NCBI GenBank assembly: GCA_964565415.1
Contig: CAZMEX010000003.1
Location: 36,071-100,070, forward strand
Origin: JAIOSM01 sp964565415
GTDB lineage: Bacteria; Desulfobacterota; Desulfobacteria; Desulfobacterales; Desulfobacteraceae
Length of the DNA: 64,000 nt
Direction: 5' to 3'
A program made the position numbers and the translations under genes. The notes beneath the pieces are model-generated. The model did not search any database, was not told the origin of the DNA, and saw nothing but the letters and a program-made list of their open reading frames with translations. Below are positions 41,835 through 49,802 of the stretch, piece by piece (position 1 is the first letter of the stretch; each line of letters begins with the position of its first letter).

Positions 41835-44259
41835 TAAAGGTTGTGCCTTTGCCCTCTTGTGATTTCACTGTAAGTTTACCTTTGTGCAGATCATTGATTA
41901 TAAAATAGGATACTGACAAGCCAAGGCCTGTTCCCAAGCCAACTTCTTTGGTTGAAAAAAACGGTTCAAATATTTTTCCTTGAATATCTAACGGAATCCC
42001 AGGACCATTGTCACAAATTTCAATTTTCAACAGTTCTTCTTCCTGCTTAATGGAAATTAAAAACTCAGGATTCTTTAGATTTGGTACTGCTGCCATGGCA
42101 TGGGCACCGTTAATCAAAATATTTAAAAATACCTGCTGTATTTTGCCACCATCACAGTATATTCCTGTTAACGTGCTGTCATAATTGCGGGTGATTTTTA
42201 TTTTTTTAAAATCAAATTTTGTTTTCAGATCATAATCTGTTGCTGCAAGTTCAATGGTTTTATCCATTAAGTCCATAATATCGCAATGTACAAATATAGA
42301 TTTACTTTTCCTTGAAAAAGAGAGCATGTCACCCACAATGGTTGCAGCTCGCACTCCTGATTCATTTATATTGTCCAGTACTGATGAAATATCTCTTTTA
42401 TGGATATACTCTTTTATCACGCTAAATGTTGTACCGCACTCCCGGGCAGCTTTATCGTTTGCCGGCAAATCTTTTCTAAGTCTATTTTCAAGAACTTGTG
42501 CAGCAGTCAAAATACCAGAAAGAGGGTTGTTAATCTCATGGGCCATGCCAGCTGCAAGCCCGCCCACAGAAAGCATTTTTTCAGATTGCATAACCATCTC
42601 TTCCATTTTTACCTTTTCAGTAACATCATCAACTCTTATGACTCCACCATTTGTTCTGTCTGAAACCAGAGGGAATACTAAAACATCTTCATATCTTGGC
42701 TCAGCACCTTTTTCAACCTTTCGTTTGATTTTAGTTGCAAAGGTCGGTTCTCCGGTTTTTAAAGTTTTCTTGACAAGGTCTATCTCATGCTCAGAAAAAG
42801 GAAAGCACTTTGCCACATACACCCCTTCGGCATCTTTAGAAAGAATGCCAGTGATCTCTTCAGCTTTCTTGTTCCATTGCACCACCTTAAGTTCCATATC
42901 CACAGTTATTAAAGAAGATGGCATTGAATCTGTAACATTCTTAAAAAGCCTCTTGAGTTCATCCGTCTTTGAAAAGGATTTTTCAAGGGCAATCTCTTTT
43001 TGCATTCTATCTATGAGGAGTTGATTTGCAAGACCTCCAATGAACTTAAATTCCTGAAATTGCAGCTCCTCCATTTTAATCATTGTATCACTGTCAGCAG
43101 CTTTTTTAAAAAAGGCAATAAAAGTATTTATGGATTTATTAAACCTTGTTGTTATTAGAAATCCAACTGCCATGGAAAATAAAATTGCTGTTAAAGACAT
43201 TAAGATAATAGCAATAATATTTTTTTTTATCTCCTTTGCGTATTTCTTGTTTTCATGGGCAGTTGTTTTTTCCATCTCATCCAGATGCATCCCGGTTCCA
43301 ATGGTCCAGTTCCAGTCTCTAATGTGCATAACAAAGCTCATTTTAGGAGTAATCTGCCCTGATGGATTTTTCCATAAATATTGATAATAGCCATTGTTTT
43401 TATTGTTAATTGCTGTATCAATCAGGTTTTCAATGACTCTCTCACCATTTTTTAAAGTGTAATCCAGTATAAATTTTTTATTAAACTCTTCCTGGGGATG
43501 ATAAAGGCAAAAACCATTATTTTGTAAAACAAAAATATATCTGTCTTTGGTCTTGCTCATCTCGGCAATTCTGTTTAAAACCTCATTCTTTGCATTTCTT
43601 TGGGTGTCGCTTAAGTACATTCCAGCACCAAAGATCCAGTTGAGAGGCTCAAATTTTTTAACAAATACTATTTTATAGGAATCAATAATGCTTTTTGTCA
43701 GGTTTTTTTCCTTGTATTTGTAAAAGCATGCGCCCTTTGCCATGGAAGCTTGTATAACTGCCAGGTTTTCATCCCGCAGTTCATTATTAATTGAGATAAC
43801 TCCTTCAAGCTCAGGCTTATCAGTATTAAGTCCATAGGATCCATTCATATTCAAAATAAAAAAATGCTCTTTGTCTCCCCAGTGAACAGGTCTTAAAGCC
43901 TCTTTTATTTCAAGCATGAGCCGGCTTCTGTTTGTGTTTCTATTCATGCTGTAAATATGGCTTGCTATTGAATGGGCATTTAATACATGGTTTTTCAAAC
44001 TTGCTTTTGCACTAGTGTGGGTGCTTGCTTTTTTATATTTGATAAAATTATAAATATTTTTTATATCATTGGACATTATTTTTTTATAAAATTGTATGTA
44101 TCTCTGTTTGGTTTTTTTTATTGTCTCTTCTTTTTGCTGATACATTTTATAGGATAAAAAAAAACCAAAAACCAATGCCATAACGCTTATAGCCAGTGCT
44201 ACATTCAGTAATGCAGCGCCGGCAATTGTATGGGGATCAATAAATTTTTTTAATTTCAT
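41815..44259 (-). CDS. Cache-PAS membrane sensor histidine kinase
   Basis: 814 residues. A first transmembrane helix at about 12-36 and a second at about 346-370 bracket a periplasmic double-Cache region: repeated WIFGAGMYLSDT and WTIGTGMHLDEM elements. A HAMP-like linker and a PAS domain (about 430-550) follow. His574 lies in MAHEINNPLSGILTAAQ. The ATPase domain has KIQQVFLNILING, CDNGPGIP, FEPFFSTKEVGLGTGLGLSVSYF. The C-terminal part is paralogous to the kinase at 17552-20017, including the same insert in the dimerisation domain. Cache regions usually bind small carboxylates or amino acids. No response regulator is adjacent. Confidence 0.92.
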   Translation of the reverse strand: MKLKKFIDPHTIAGAALLNVALAISVMALVFGFFLSYKMYQQKEETIKKTKQRYIQFYKKIMSNDIKNIYNFIKYKKASTHTSAKASLKNHVLNAHSIASHIYSMNRNTNRSRLMLEIKEALRPVHWGDKEHFFILNMNGSYGLNTDKPELEGVISINNELRDENLAVIQASMAKGACFYKYKEKNLTKSIIDSYKIVFVKKFEPLNWIFGAGMYLSDTQRNAKNEVLNRIAEMSKTKDRYIFVLQNNGFCLYHPQEEFNKKFILDYTLKNGERVIENLIDTAINNKNNGYYQYLWKNPSGQITPKMSFVMHIRDWNWTIGTGMHLDEMEKTTAHENKKYAKEIKKNIIAIILMSLTAILFSMAVGFLITTRFNKSINTFIAFFKKAADSDTMIKMEELQFQEFKFIGGLANQLLIDRMQKEIALEKSFSKTDELKRLFKNVTDSMPSSLITVDMELKVVQWNKKAEEITGILSKDAEGVYVAKCFPFSEHEIDLVKKTLKTGEPTFATKIKRKVEKGAEPRYEDVLVFPLVSDRTNGGVIRVDDVTEKVKMEEMVMQSEKMLSVGGLAAGMAHEINNPLSGILTAAQVLENRLRKDLPANDKAARECGTTFSVIKEYIHKRDISSVLDNINESGVRAATIVGDMLSFSRKSKSIFVHCDIMDLMDKTIELAATDYDLKTKFDFKKIKITRNYDSTLTGIYCDGGKIQQVFLNILINGAHAMAAVPNLKNPEFLISIKQEEELLKIEICDNGPGIPLDIQGKIFEPFFSTKEVGLGTGLGLSVSYFIINDLHKGKLTVKSQEGKGTTFTICIPV

Positions 44260-44306
44260 ATTTTTAAAAAGCTGATAAGTGCTTTACCATTGTATTGTAA
44301 TTAGTT

Positions 44307-44335
44307 AATATAAATAGTGCTTGAATAAAAAACAA
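44307..44335 (-). promoter_or_regulatory. promoter candidate for the Cache-PAS kinase
   Basis: On the minus strand TTGTTT (44330-44335), 17-bp spacer, TATATT (44307-44312), about 45 bp before the start. The spacer 44260-44512 shows no gene. Confidence 0.45.
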
Positions 44336-44512
44336 TAATTAAGTTTATATTTAAAAAGAAAAATTTTGAAAAAAATAAAAACTATCTTGTTAAAACTACT
44401 TGCCTGGATCACAAAAGGTGCTGAAAACGAGGCTGAAAAAGGTCGATGTAAAACATGACATACAAAAAAATAAAGCCTTGTTAAGGTCTTTTTAAACTTT
44501 TCTGGAGCGTCA

Positions 44513-45361
44513 ATGAAGATTTATAATGATTGTTTCCCCTGTATATTAAGGGGTGCCCTTGATACTGCACGTCTTGCCACTGATGATACTTTGATTCATA
44601 GAGAAATATTGATAAGGACAATGGAAAAATTAAGCGCAGGCAAACTTTTGGACCCACCGCCGGTAATTGCACAAAACACTCAAAATCAAATAAGAAAACT
44701 TACTGGTATTAATGACCCGTACAAAAAATTAAAAGTTAAGTATAATCAGTTTGCAAAAAAAAATTTACCAGAACTTCAAGGCTTGATTGATAATTCAGAA
44801 AATCCCTTTGAAACAGCAGTTAAGATTGCCATTGCAGGGAACATAATTGATTTTGGCACCATTTCAGATAAAGGAGAAACGTTTTTTTTCAAAAAGATAA
44901 AAAATACAATAATGGGTACAATAAAAGGCAATATTCCATTGCTGGAAAAAAGGATTGCAAAGGCAGATAAAATTCTATGGCTGGGAGATAACACAGGAGA
45001 AATTGTTTTTGATAGTCTCCTGCTTGGACAGATCAACACAAATAAGGTTACCTATGCTGTAAGGGGCAATCCTATTTTAAATGATGCCACCATGGAAGAC
45101 GCTGTTGATGCTGGGATTACCCGGATTGTTAAAGTTATTGATAATGGTGCTGATATTCCCGGCACTTTTCTTACAAGTTGTTCCAGCCAATTTAAGGATG
45201 AGTATAAAAGTGCTGACCTGATAATTTCAAAGGGTCAGGGTAACTATGAAACCCTTGATCATTGCGATAAAAGAATAGCTTATCTTTTTATAGTAAAGTG
45301 TCAGGTTGTTGCAGATTATTCAGGCTTTGTTCAAGGTGACAGTGTTGTATTGATGCTTTGA
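44513..45361 (+). CDS. DUF89 / ARMT1-like metal-dependent phosphatase-family protein
   Basis: 282 residues of the DUF89 family (damage-control phosphatases). The N-terminus MKIYNDCFPCILRGALDTARLA matches the prokaryotic subgroup with a CxxC. The core has GNIIDFG, ILWLGDNTGEIVFDSLLL (metal-binding Asp-Asn), AVRGNPILNDATMEDA and DLIISKGQGNYETL. Family members hydrolyse phosphorylated metabolites; the substrate here is unknown. GGAG lies 5 nt before ATG 44513. The 147-bp spacer to queC holds nothing recognised. Confidence 0.88.
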   Translation: MKIYNDCFPCILRGALDTARLATDDTLIHREILIRTMEKLSAGKLLDPPPVIAQNTQNQIRKLTGINDPYKKLKVKYNQFAKKNLPELQGLIDNSENPFETAVKIAIAGNIIDFGTISDKGETFFFKKIKNTIMGTIKGNIPLLEKRIAKADKILWLGDNTGEIVFDSLLLGQINTNKVTYAVRGNPILNDATMEDAVDAGITRIVKVIDNGADIPGTFLTSCSSQFKDEYKSADLIISKGQGNYETLDHCDKRIAYLFIVKCQVVADYSGFVQGDSVVLML

Positions 45362-45508
45362 GCATAAAAGAGAGTGATGACCATTTATGTCTAGGTACTT
45401 ATCTGTTATTGTATCCTTTCCAGGAACCCTTGAGAAAAATCTAAATAATACAAGCCAGGTCCTAAGTTAGCTGTAGCCATTACCTGGTTGATAATTTTTA
45501 TTTTTAGA

Positions 45509-46210
45509 TCATTGATAAAGAGTTGGGTCTTTTACTCCGGCATCTTGGAAACCCCTTTTCCTTTGAATACAGGAATCACACTCTCCGCATGCTTTTCCTT
45601 CCAAATCAGGGTCATAACAACTGAGTGTCAATGAATAATCAAATCCCAACTCAGCCCCTTTCTTAATAATCTGAGCCTTTGAAAGCTTAATTAAAGGGGT
45701 TTTGATTTTTATGTGTGCTTTTTCCCCTGTAACCGACGCTTTTGTGGCAAGGTTAGCCATTTTTTCAAAGGCATCAATGTACTCCTGTCTGCAATCAGGG
45801 TATCCGCTATAATCCATCACATTAACACCAATAAAAATTGTATTAGCCTGAAGCACCTCAGCCCATGCAAGTGCATAGGATAGAAAGACTGTATTTCGTG
45901 CAGGGACATAAGTGACCGGGATTTCATTTTCTAAAGAGTGGTCTATGATTTGGTTTTTGGGCACTTCAATATCTGCTGTAAGGGCAGAGCCACCAATCTT
46001 GCCAAGGTCGATATTGAGTATATAGTGCTGGTTTATTTTAAAAAAAGAGGCGACTTTTTTAGCAGCTTGAAGCTCTGCTGCATTTCGTTGACCATAATTA
46101 AAACTTAGGGCATTTACGTCATAACCTTTTTCTTTTGCAATTGCAGTGACCGTTGAGGAATCAAGACCTCCGCTTAAAAGGACAACAGCTTTTTTAGTTA
46201 ATTTATTCAA
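45509..46210 (-). CDS. queC: 7-cyano-7-deazaguanine synthase
   Basis: 233 residues. QueC converts 7-carboxy-7-deazaguanine to preQ0 with ATP and ammonia, for queuosine. The PP-loop VVLLSGGLDSST, FNYGQRNAAEL, VPARNTVFLSYALAWAE and the C-terminal zinc site SCYDPDLEGKACGECDSC are all present. The start codon is TTG 46210; no ATG lies nearby in frame. GGAG from the end of queE serves as a rather distant ribosome site. Last gene of queD-queE-queC. Confidence 0.95.
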   Translation of the reverse strand: MNKLTKKAVVLLSGGLDSSTVTAIAKEKGYDVNALSFNYGQRNAAELQAAKKVASFFKINQHYILNIDLGKIGGSALTADIEVPKNQIIDHSLENEIPVTYVPARNTVFLSYALAWAEVLQANTIFIGVNVMDYSGYPDCRQEYIDAFEKMANLATKASVTGEKAHIKIKTPLIKLSKAQIIKKGAELGFDYSLTLSCYDPDLEGKACGECDSCIQRKRGFQDAGVKDPTLYQ

Positions 46211-46217
46211 TGGTGGT

Positions 46218-46862
46218 TTATACTCCTCTTTTATCTTTATCCCATATTATTTTGTGCATCTGCAGCGACATGCGAGCATTGAGGTTGTCCTGGAGAATCC
46301 AGGCGGCAAGGATTTCAGGCTCCATAATCCCGAATACAGGCGAAAGATGGATTTTTTCAGAGCTTAAATTCCCAACTTTACTTAAAATAAAATCCTTTGC
46401 AAACTCATAATCGCTTCTTGTTCCTATTACAAATTTCAATTCATCTTTGTTTGTTAATAATTTCAGATTAGTCTCCAGGTTGCTGAGGCTTTCGTTGCTG
46501 GAAGGGCATTTAATATCAACAATTTTAATACATTCGTGGGAAATACTTTCTATACTTATGCTGCCATTTGTTTCTAAAAGCACTTTATAGCTTTTATTTA
46601 TCAAAATAGATATAAAATCAATAGTGTTGGATTGCAGCAAAGGTTCACCGCCAGTTATTTCAACAAGGTTGCAACCGTAGGATTCTATTTTTTTTAAAAT
46701 AGCATTAAAGTCCATGGGAAAGGATTCTGATTTTGCAAAGAGAGTGTCGCAGTAGGTACAGTTAAGATTACACCCGGAAAGTCTGACAAAAATACATGGC
46801 AGACCTGCATATGTTGATTCGCCCTGCAGGGAAAAAAAAATCTCACAAATATCAAGTTGCAA
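46218..46862 (-). CDS. queE: 7-carboxy-7-deazaguanine synthase (radical SAM)
   Basis: 214 residues. QueE rearranges 6-carboxytetrahydropterin to 7-carboxy-7-deazaguanine. The N-terminal SLQGESTYAGLPCIFVRLSGCNLNCTYCDT carries the radical SAM CxxxCxxC motif, then EITGGEPLLQ and LLETNGS. The start is TTG 46862, with GGGAGG from the end of queD about 10 nt upstream. It lies 5 bp after queD and 7 bp before queC. Confidence 0.93.
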   Translation of the reverse strand: MQLDICEIFFSLQGESTYAGLPCIFVRLSGCNLNCTYCDTLFAKSESFPMDFNAILKKIESYGCNLVEITGGEPLLQSNTIDFISILINKSYKVLLETNGSISIESISHECIKIVDIKCPSSNESLSNLETNLKLLTNKDELKFVIGTRSDYEFAKDFILSKVGNLSSEKIHLSPVFGIMEPEILAAWILQDNLNARMSLQMHKIIWDKDKRGV

Positions 46863-46867
46863 CTTAC

Positions 46868-47248
46868 CTATTCCTCCCAGTAGGTTGCACCGCAGCCAGG
46901 GCTTTCAAGTACTTTAACCTTGGAGACCCATGAGTGCTCGGTTTTGAAATGTCTTTCAAGTTCTTTGAAAATAAATTTTGCAATATTCTCGGATGTTGCG
47001 TTAATACTGCCAAATTCAACAAGCTGATTTAAATCTGTATGGTCAAATTTTTCTAATATTTTTTTCAAGGTTAATCGTACATCTCTAAAATCAATTGCTA
47101 TACCAAGCTGGTTAAGTTTTGTGCATTGAATATATGCTTCGATTATCCAGTTATGTCCATGCATTCTTGCACAATTGCCATCATACCCCCTTAAGGCGTG
47201 GGCTGCTGAAAAGTGATTTTTTACATATATTTCATATATTTGTTTCAT
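46868..47248 (-). CDS. queD: 6-carboxytetrahydropterin synthase
   Basis: 126 residues. QueD makes 6-carboxytetrahydropterin from dihydroneopterin triphosphate. Zn-binding histidines and the catalytic Cys are visible in HFSAAHAL and GNCARMHGHNW; DFRDVR, HTDLNQ and a C-terminal SPGCGATYWEE complete the fold. ATG 47248 has AGGTGA 4 nt upstream. It is the first gene of the que operon, behind a strong promoter. Confidence 0.93.
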   Translation of the reverse strand: MKQIYEIYVKNHFSAAHALRGYDGNCARMHGHNWIIEAYIQCTKLNQLGIAIDFRDVRLTLKKILEKFDHTDLNQLVEFGSINATSENIAKFIFKELERHFKTEHSWVSKVKVLESPGCGATYWEE

Positions 47249-47273
47249 AAGTTCACCTATAAATTATTTTAAT

Positions 47274-47302
47274 ATTATATCACAGAGGAAATCATTAAGC
47301 AA
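47274..47302 (-). promoter_or_regulatory. sigma-70-type promoter of queDEC
   Basis: On the minus strand TTGCTT (47297-47302), exactly 17 bp, then a perfect TATAAT (47274-47279). The short untranslated leader leaves no room for a preQ1 riboswitch. Confidence 0.65.
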
Positions 47303-47326
47303 AACAGGTAATAAAAGAGCAACAAG

Positions 47327-47360
47327 ACAAAAAAGCCCCTTTATAAATAAGGGGCTTTTA
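47327..47360 (-). terminator. rho-independent terminator of the tRNA gene
   Basis: On the minus strand a 9-bp stem AAAAGCCCC/GGGGCTTTT (47331-47339 with 47351-47359) and an 11-nt loop, ending in a T-run. It lies 6 bp after the tRNA 3' end. Confidence 0.8.
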
Positions 47361-47365
47361 TTTAC

Positions 47366-47442
47366 TGGTAGCGATGCAGGGATTTGAACCCCGGACTCTG
47401 CGGATATGAGCCGCATGCTCTAACCAGCTGAGCTACATCGCC
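47366..47442 (-). tRNA. tRNA-Met (anticodon CAT, elongator type)
   Basis: A 77-nt cloverleaf with encoded CCA. Acceptor GGCGATG/CATCGCT, D stem GCTC/GAGC, anticodon stem TGCGG/CCGCA around CTCATAT, T stem CGGGG/CCCTG with TTCAAAT. The anticodon is CAT, so elongator Met is likely; a lysidine-modified Ile2 tRNA cannot be fully excluded. It is not an initiator, since it lacks the GGG/CCC anticodon-stem pairs. The first acceptor pair is G-T. Confidence 0.92.
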
Positions 47443-47456
47443 AAAAAAGAAAGAAA

Positions 47457-47485
47457 TTTATATCATTCATACAGTGCAAAGTCAA
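47457..47485 (-). promoter_or_regulatory. sigma-70-type promoter of the tRNA gene
   Basis: On the minus strand TTGACT (47480-47485), 17-bp spacer, TATAAA (47457-47462), 14 bp before the mature tRNA 5' end. Confidence 0.65.
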
Positions 47486-47497
47486 TGAATATTTTAT

Positions 47498-47533
47498 AAG
47501 GTCTCTGGAGAAGCACCTGGCTCCAAAGACCTT
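47498..47533 (-). repeat. strong hairpin after the MJ0042/DUF3426 gene
   Basis: Arms AAGGTCTCTGGAG (47498-47510) and CTCCAAAGACCTT (47521-47533) pair over 13 positions with one mismatch around a 10-nt loop. It lies 31 bp after the gene's stop and has no T-tract. It may be a terminator-like or mRNA-end element. Confidence 0.5.
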
Positions 47534-47564
47534 TAAATAGCTGGATGGATAGTAAATAGTTTAT

Positions 47565-49262
47565 TTATTTTTTTATTCTCTTAAATGAAGTAACAGTAAC
47601 AGTATAATTTTCTAACTCGGAGGGTAGATTTGAAAAGACAACCATAAACGGAATAGACTTATGGGCTTCAATGTTCAGATTTGAGTTTTGCTCTCCACTC
47701 TCTCTTTGAAGATGTCGGTTCATTGCACCAACACTCCATGTTGACAACTCTCCTTCGGAAATATCATTACCACAGAATACCCTTTTCTTTTTTGCAACAA
47801 CTCCACCTTTGGCTATTAGTGTTCCTTCAACCTGGATGCTGTTCAAAGGAATTGAGGATTCATTTGTGATCTTACCTGTAATAACAAAAAGTTTTCCACT
47901 TAATTCGTTATTGACATATCTTCCGTTCAGACTCTGATTGTTGATAGTTGCCCATACAGGAACTTCATCCATGTCAGAAAAATTCAGCAGGTTTTTTAAA
48001 ATCGAAAAATTTATTTTTGAGAGATCAGGTCCTTTGGTAAAGCCATTTGTTACTTTAAATGCACCATACCCTACAACAATAAGCATTAAAATTGCGACAA
48101 GAACCTTAAGAAGTTTTCCTGATTTTTTTGCAGGCTTTTTGCCTTTTTTACCAGAAGCACTATCATCTTCATACTCTTCATCAATAATATCATCATCTTC
48201 GTATTCATTATCATCATCTTCTTCATACTCTTCTATTTCATATTCTTCATCTTCAATCTCTTCGTATTCTTCGCTGTCAAAATCATCTTCCAAATCATCA
48301 CTGTCATCAATCTCAAGCTCCATGGATTCGTATTCACTGCTATCTTCAGCTACAGCTTTTGGCTCTGGCTCTTCAGAAGTATTTTCTTTTTTTTCTTTGG
48401 CAGGCTCGATTGATTTTTCTGTCTTTTTATCAGGATCTTCATCGTCATATATTGAGAGCTCAAAATCATCTTGTTCAGTTTTCAAGACATCTTGTTCAGC
48501 TTCTTCAAAGTCCTCCTGGATTTCTAAGGGCTCATCCAGTGTCATATCCTCTTCAACTTCCAATTCAACTTTTTCTTCCAACTCTTCTTCTTCCAACTCT
48601 TCAGTTGCCAACTCTTCATCTTCATCTTCATCAAGTTCAAACTCAAATTCAAAGTCATCTTCATCAGCATCCAGATCTTCATCAATCTCTGGTTCTGTGT
48701 CTGGTATCGGGTCAGGTTCAGGTTTAGCAGGCTCTTTTTTGGGAGCAGATGCTGCATCAAGTTCAAGATTATCTCCTTGATCCAGGTTTGCATTTATTTC
48801 TGTCTCTAAAGTCAAATTATCCATATCCATACCAGGCACACCATCATCACCAAGCTCATCTTCATCAAAAGACATTCCTGTGTTCATGCCGGGCATACCG
48901 CTGCCAAGGTCTATGCCACCATCATCGAAATTTGTATCACTGTCACCAATGTCTAACCCGTCTGATTCAAACTCTTCGTCTTCATCTTCTTCACCAACAT
49001 CCAGCTCAAGACCATCTTCATCATCCTCGGGGTCGCTTTTTTTAAAACCACCTGAGCCACTGGGGCTTAACTCCTCTTCACTGTCAAAATAGCCTTGTTG
49101 GGCAGGTATGGCTGGTGGTGTTTCTGGTTTTCCTAAGGACTGTGGAGGGTATACAGTAAAAATATTCTTACATTCACTACAGCGGACGTTGGAGCCTGTT
49201 TCTTTCAAAAGAGATTCATCTAATTCAAATTTAGTCGAACACTCTTTACAGATGATAATCAT
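47565..49262 (-). CDS. MJ0042 zinc-finger / acidic linker / DUF3426 membrane protein
   Basis: 565 residues. The N-terminus is an MJ0042-type zinc ribbon, IICKECSTKFELDESLL...VRCSECKNIFTV, with CxxC twice. Residues about 60-370 are an extremely acidic, low-complexity Asp/Glu tract with almost no hydrophobic structure. A Lys-rich patch (KKGKKPAKKSGK) and one transmembrane helix (about 385-402) follow, then a DUF3426-like domain to the end, probably periplasmic, with SLNGRYVNNELSGKLFVITGKITNES. GGTGG precedes ATG 49262. The role is unknown; many delta-type proteobacteria carry such proteins. The antisense frame of the acidic tract gives a false Ser-rich ORF. Confidence 0.85.
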   Translation of the reverse strand: MIIICKECSTKFELDESLLKETGSNVRCSECKNIFTVYPPQSLGKPETPPAIPAQQGYFDSEEELSPSGSGGFKKSDPEDDEDGLELDVGEEDEDEEFESDGLDIGDSDTNFDDGGIDLGSGMPGMNTGMSFDEDELGDDGVPGMDMDNLTLETEINANLDQGDNLELDAASAPKKEPAKPEPDPIPDTEPEIDEDLDADEDDFEFEFELDEDEDEELATEELEEEELEEKVELEVEEDMTLDEPLEIQEDFEEAEQDVLKTEQDDFELSIYDDEDPDKKTEKSIEPAKEKKENTSEEPEPKAVAEDSSEYESMELEIDDSDDLEDDFDSEEYEEIEDEEYEIEEYEEDDDNEYEDDDIIDEEYEDDSASGKKGKKPAKKSGKLLKVLVAILMLIVVGYGAFKVTNGFTKGPDLSKINFSILKNLLNFSDMDEVPVWATINNQSLNGRYVNNELSGKLFVITGKITNESSIPLNSIQVEGTLIAKGGVVAKKKRVFCGNDISEGELSTWSVGAMNRHLQRESGEQNSNLNIEAHKSIPFMVVFSNLPSELENYTVTVTSFKRIKK

Positions 49263-49278
49263 GGACCACCTCTTATGT

Positions 49279-49794
49279 CTATAATTTCAAATCATATATT
49301 GCTGGTAAGTGCCTATATTTCTCATTATAATCAAGTCCATACCCTACTATGAAACCTTTTTCAAGGGAAAAACATGAATAATTAACTTTAATACTTACTT
49401 CACGGCGCTCATGTTTGTCAATAAGAGAGCAAACTTTTATTGAATTTGGACGAAAAGCTTTGAATAAATCAATTAAGGCAGACATTGTATTGCCTGTGTC
49501 AACAATATCTTCAACAAGCAGGACATCCTTGTTGTTAATATCAAGCTCAATATCCTTTGTGATCTTTAGCTCTCTTGTTGACGAAGTTCCTTTATAGCTT
49601 GATGCAGCAATAAAATCTATTTCATGATCAATGGAAATTTTTCTGGAAAGATCAGATAGAAATATAAAAGAGCCTTTTAAAATACCAATAAGAATAAGTT
49701 TTTTATTTTTATAATCCCGGGAAATTTTTAAACTGGTTTCGCAAATCTTTTTTTTGATTTCATTTTCAGAAATCATTGGAATAAGTTTGATCAT
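49279..49794 (-). CDS. hpt: hypoxanthine phosphoribosyltransferase
   Basis: 171 residues, type I phosphoribosyltransferase for purine salvage. The PRPP-binding motif is VLLVEDIVDTGNTMSAL; LIGILKGSFIFLSDL and the base-binding FIVGYGLDYNEKYRHLPAIY C-terminus are typical of the bacterial enzyme. It lies 8 bp after the DnaJ-type gene and 16 bp before the MJ0042 gene on the same strand, so a small operon is likely. Confidence 0.95.
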   Translation of the reverse strand: MIKLIPMISENEIKKKICETSLKISRDYKNKKLILIGILKGSFIFLSDLSRKISIDHEIDFIAASSYKGTSSTRELKITKDIELDINNKDVLLVEDIVDTGNTMSALIDLFKAFRPNSIKVCSLIDKHERREVSIKVNYSCFSLEKGFIVGYGLDYNEKYRHLPAIYDLKL

Positions 49795-49802
49795 ATTATT
49801 TA

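Noticed and set aside
42254..43024. 256-aa plus-strand open frame
   Set aside because: Antisense of the PAS/dimerisation region of the Cache-PAS kinase; Ser-rich composition typical of a shadow frame.
47249..47326. preQ1 riboswitch before queDEC
   Set aside because: The promoter at 47274-47302 leaves too short a leader, and no preQ1 aptamer pattern is seen.
47938..48780. 280-aa Ser-rich plus-strand open frame
   Set aside because: It is the antisense of the Asp/Glu tract in the MJ0042/DUF3426 gene. GAT/GAA codons read backwards as TCA/TTC, so the serine richness is an artefact.
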